Positions 63,629 through 64,000 of a stretch of DNA of 64,000 bases are shown here, piece by piece; the stretch's first letter is position 1, and the number at the start of each line of letters is the position of its first letter. Location: positions 1-64,000 of the forward strand of contig JBCBNX010000009.1 of assembly GCA_039821555.1 (NCBI GenBank). The letters are read 5' to 3'. The stretch comes from Bacteroidota bacterium (GTDB lineage Bacteria; Bacteroidota; Rhodothermia; Rhodothermales; Rubricoccaceae). The position numbers were made by a program, and so were the translations under genes. The notes under the pieces are model-generated. The model had not been told where the DNA came from, ran no database searches, and was given only the letters and a program-made list of their open reading frames with translations.

Positions 63629-64000
63629 CGCTCCCGATTTCTGCGCCGGAAGAAAGCCACGAGCGGTTCCACATAGTCCGCGTCGGTCGCCACCTCGACC
63701 GTGTCGATGCGAGCACGGCGCAGCGTCTCGGCAATGCGCGCCTGACGATCGGCGGCCTGCGCGGCGAAGCGTTCGCGGGCGCGGCGGCTCCGCGTGTCGA
63801 TGGTGACGGGGCGACCTGTCTCGGCGTCGGTAAGCGTCAGCAGGCCCACGTTGGGCAGCGCGCCCTCGCGCGGGTCGCGGAGGTGGACCGCCACGAAGTC
63901 GTGCTTCTTGCTTACGGTTCGCAGGGCGCGGCTCGTCGGTTCGTGGAGGTCGGCCTTCAGCAAGAAGTCGCTCAGCAGCAGGACGATGGCGCGGCGGCGG
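63625..64000 (-). CDS. DUF58 protein, C-terminal part (5' end beyond right edge)
   Basis: The frame is open to the window edge and reads RRRAIVLLLSDFLLKADLHE, then HDFVAVHLRDPREGALPNVG and TIDTRSRRARERFAAQAADR. This is the characteristic C-terminal half of DUF58 proteins from MoxR-associated operons. A MoxR ATPase gene is expected further right. It is translationally coupled to the BatD-like gene. Confidence 0.9.
   Translation of the reverse strand, partial: RRRAIVLLLSDFLLKADLHEPTSRALRTVSKKHDFVAVHLRDPREGALPNVGLLTLTDAETGRPVTIDTRSRRARERFAAQAADRQARIAETLRRARIDTVEVATDADYVEPLVAFFRRRNRER

Overview
The window is GC-rich chromosomal DNA. It probably comes from a member of the Rhodothermales/Rhodothermota (Salinibacter- or Rubricoccus-like). 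That placement is an inference from four secreted proteins with C-terminal type IX secretion (Por-type) sorting domains, a DUF5916 outer-membrane protein, a Bat (VWA/DUF58/BatD) operon and a TonB-dependent vitamin receptor. No rRNA, tRNA or CRISPR array was seen. Most long extra open frames are shadows produced by the high GC content.

Layout. 1-6.9 kb (mostly minus strand): a three-gene set resembling the mycobacterial decaprenylphosphoryl-arabinose pathway (UbiA prenyltransferase, DprE1-like oxidase, DprE2-like reductase), an MFS transporter, a DUF4037 nucleotidyltransferase-like protein and a TMEM175-type channel. 7-19.6 kb, housekeeping: topA, ppdK, rsgA, two small unknown proteins, a response regulator fused to a class III nucleotide cyclase, and clpB with a clear terminator. 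19.6-22.4 kb: a lower-GC insert with an AAA ATPase and an overlapping DUF4276-like gene (candidate phage-defence pair), followed by a DUF559 nuclease. 22.5-28 kb: YbjQ, a papain-like hypothetical protein, a lipoprotein endonuclease/exonuclease/phosphatase, an LD-carboxypeptidase, and an orphan ParA flanked by two small mutually related proteins. 28-37.6 kb: an AT-rich leader, a secreted caspase-like protease, RecQ, ThiO, an SMP-30 lactonase and a hybrid sensor kinase. 37.7-45.3 kb: a PQQ sugar dehydrogenase, two lipoproteins, and a cobalamin-riboswitch operon with a BtuB receptor, a BtuG-like beta-propeller carrying a T9SS tail, and a small [2Fe-2S] protein. 45.4-60.4 kb: PIG-L deacetylase, a broken GlsB-type gene, YdjM-like protein, DUF5916, a MocR/GNAT/DUF1272/DinB run, two paralogous FG-GAP surface proteins around an IS1595-like fragment, and a PDZ-alpha/beta hydrolase. 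60.7-64 kb: Bat operon (DUF58 cut by the right edge, BatD-like, sirtuin, BatA).

The least explained feature is a family of three intergenic palindromic elements of about 100-112 bp (14.9, 21.9 and 60.6 kb). Each has a perfect 9-bp outer inverted repeat and a long GC-rich central hairpin, and the outer stem and central hairpin both show paired compensatory changes between copies. Other dispersed repeats are a degenerate GTGTGGACG-type array near gene ends, a GGTCGAA heptamer array, and a short CTTGA-T-TCAAG palindrome element.

All functional calls come from reading the translated sequence and recognising motifs. No database search was run.
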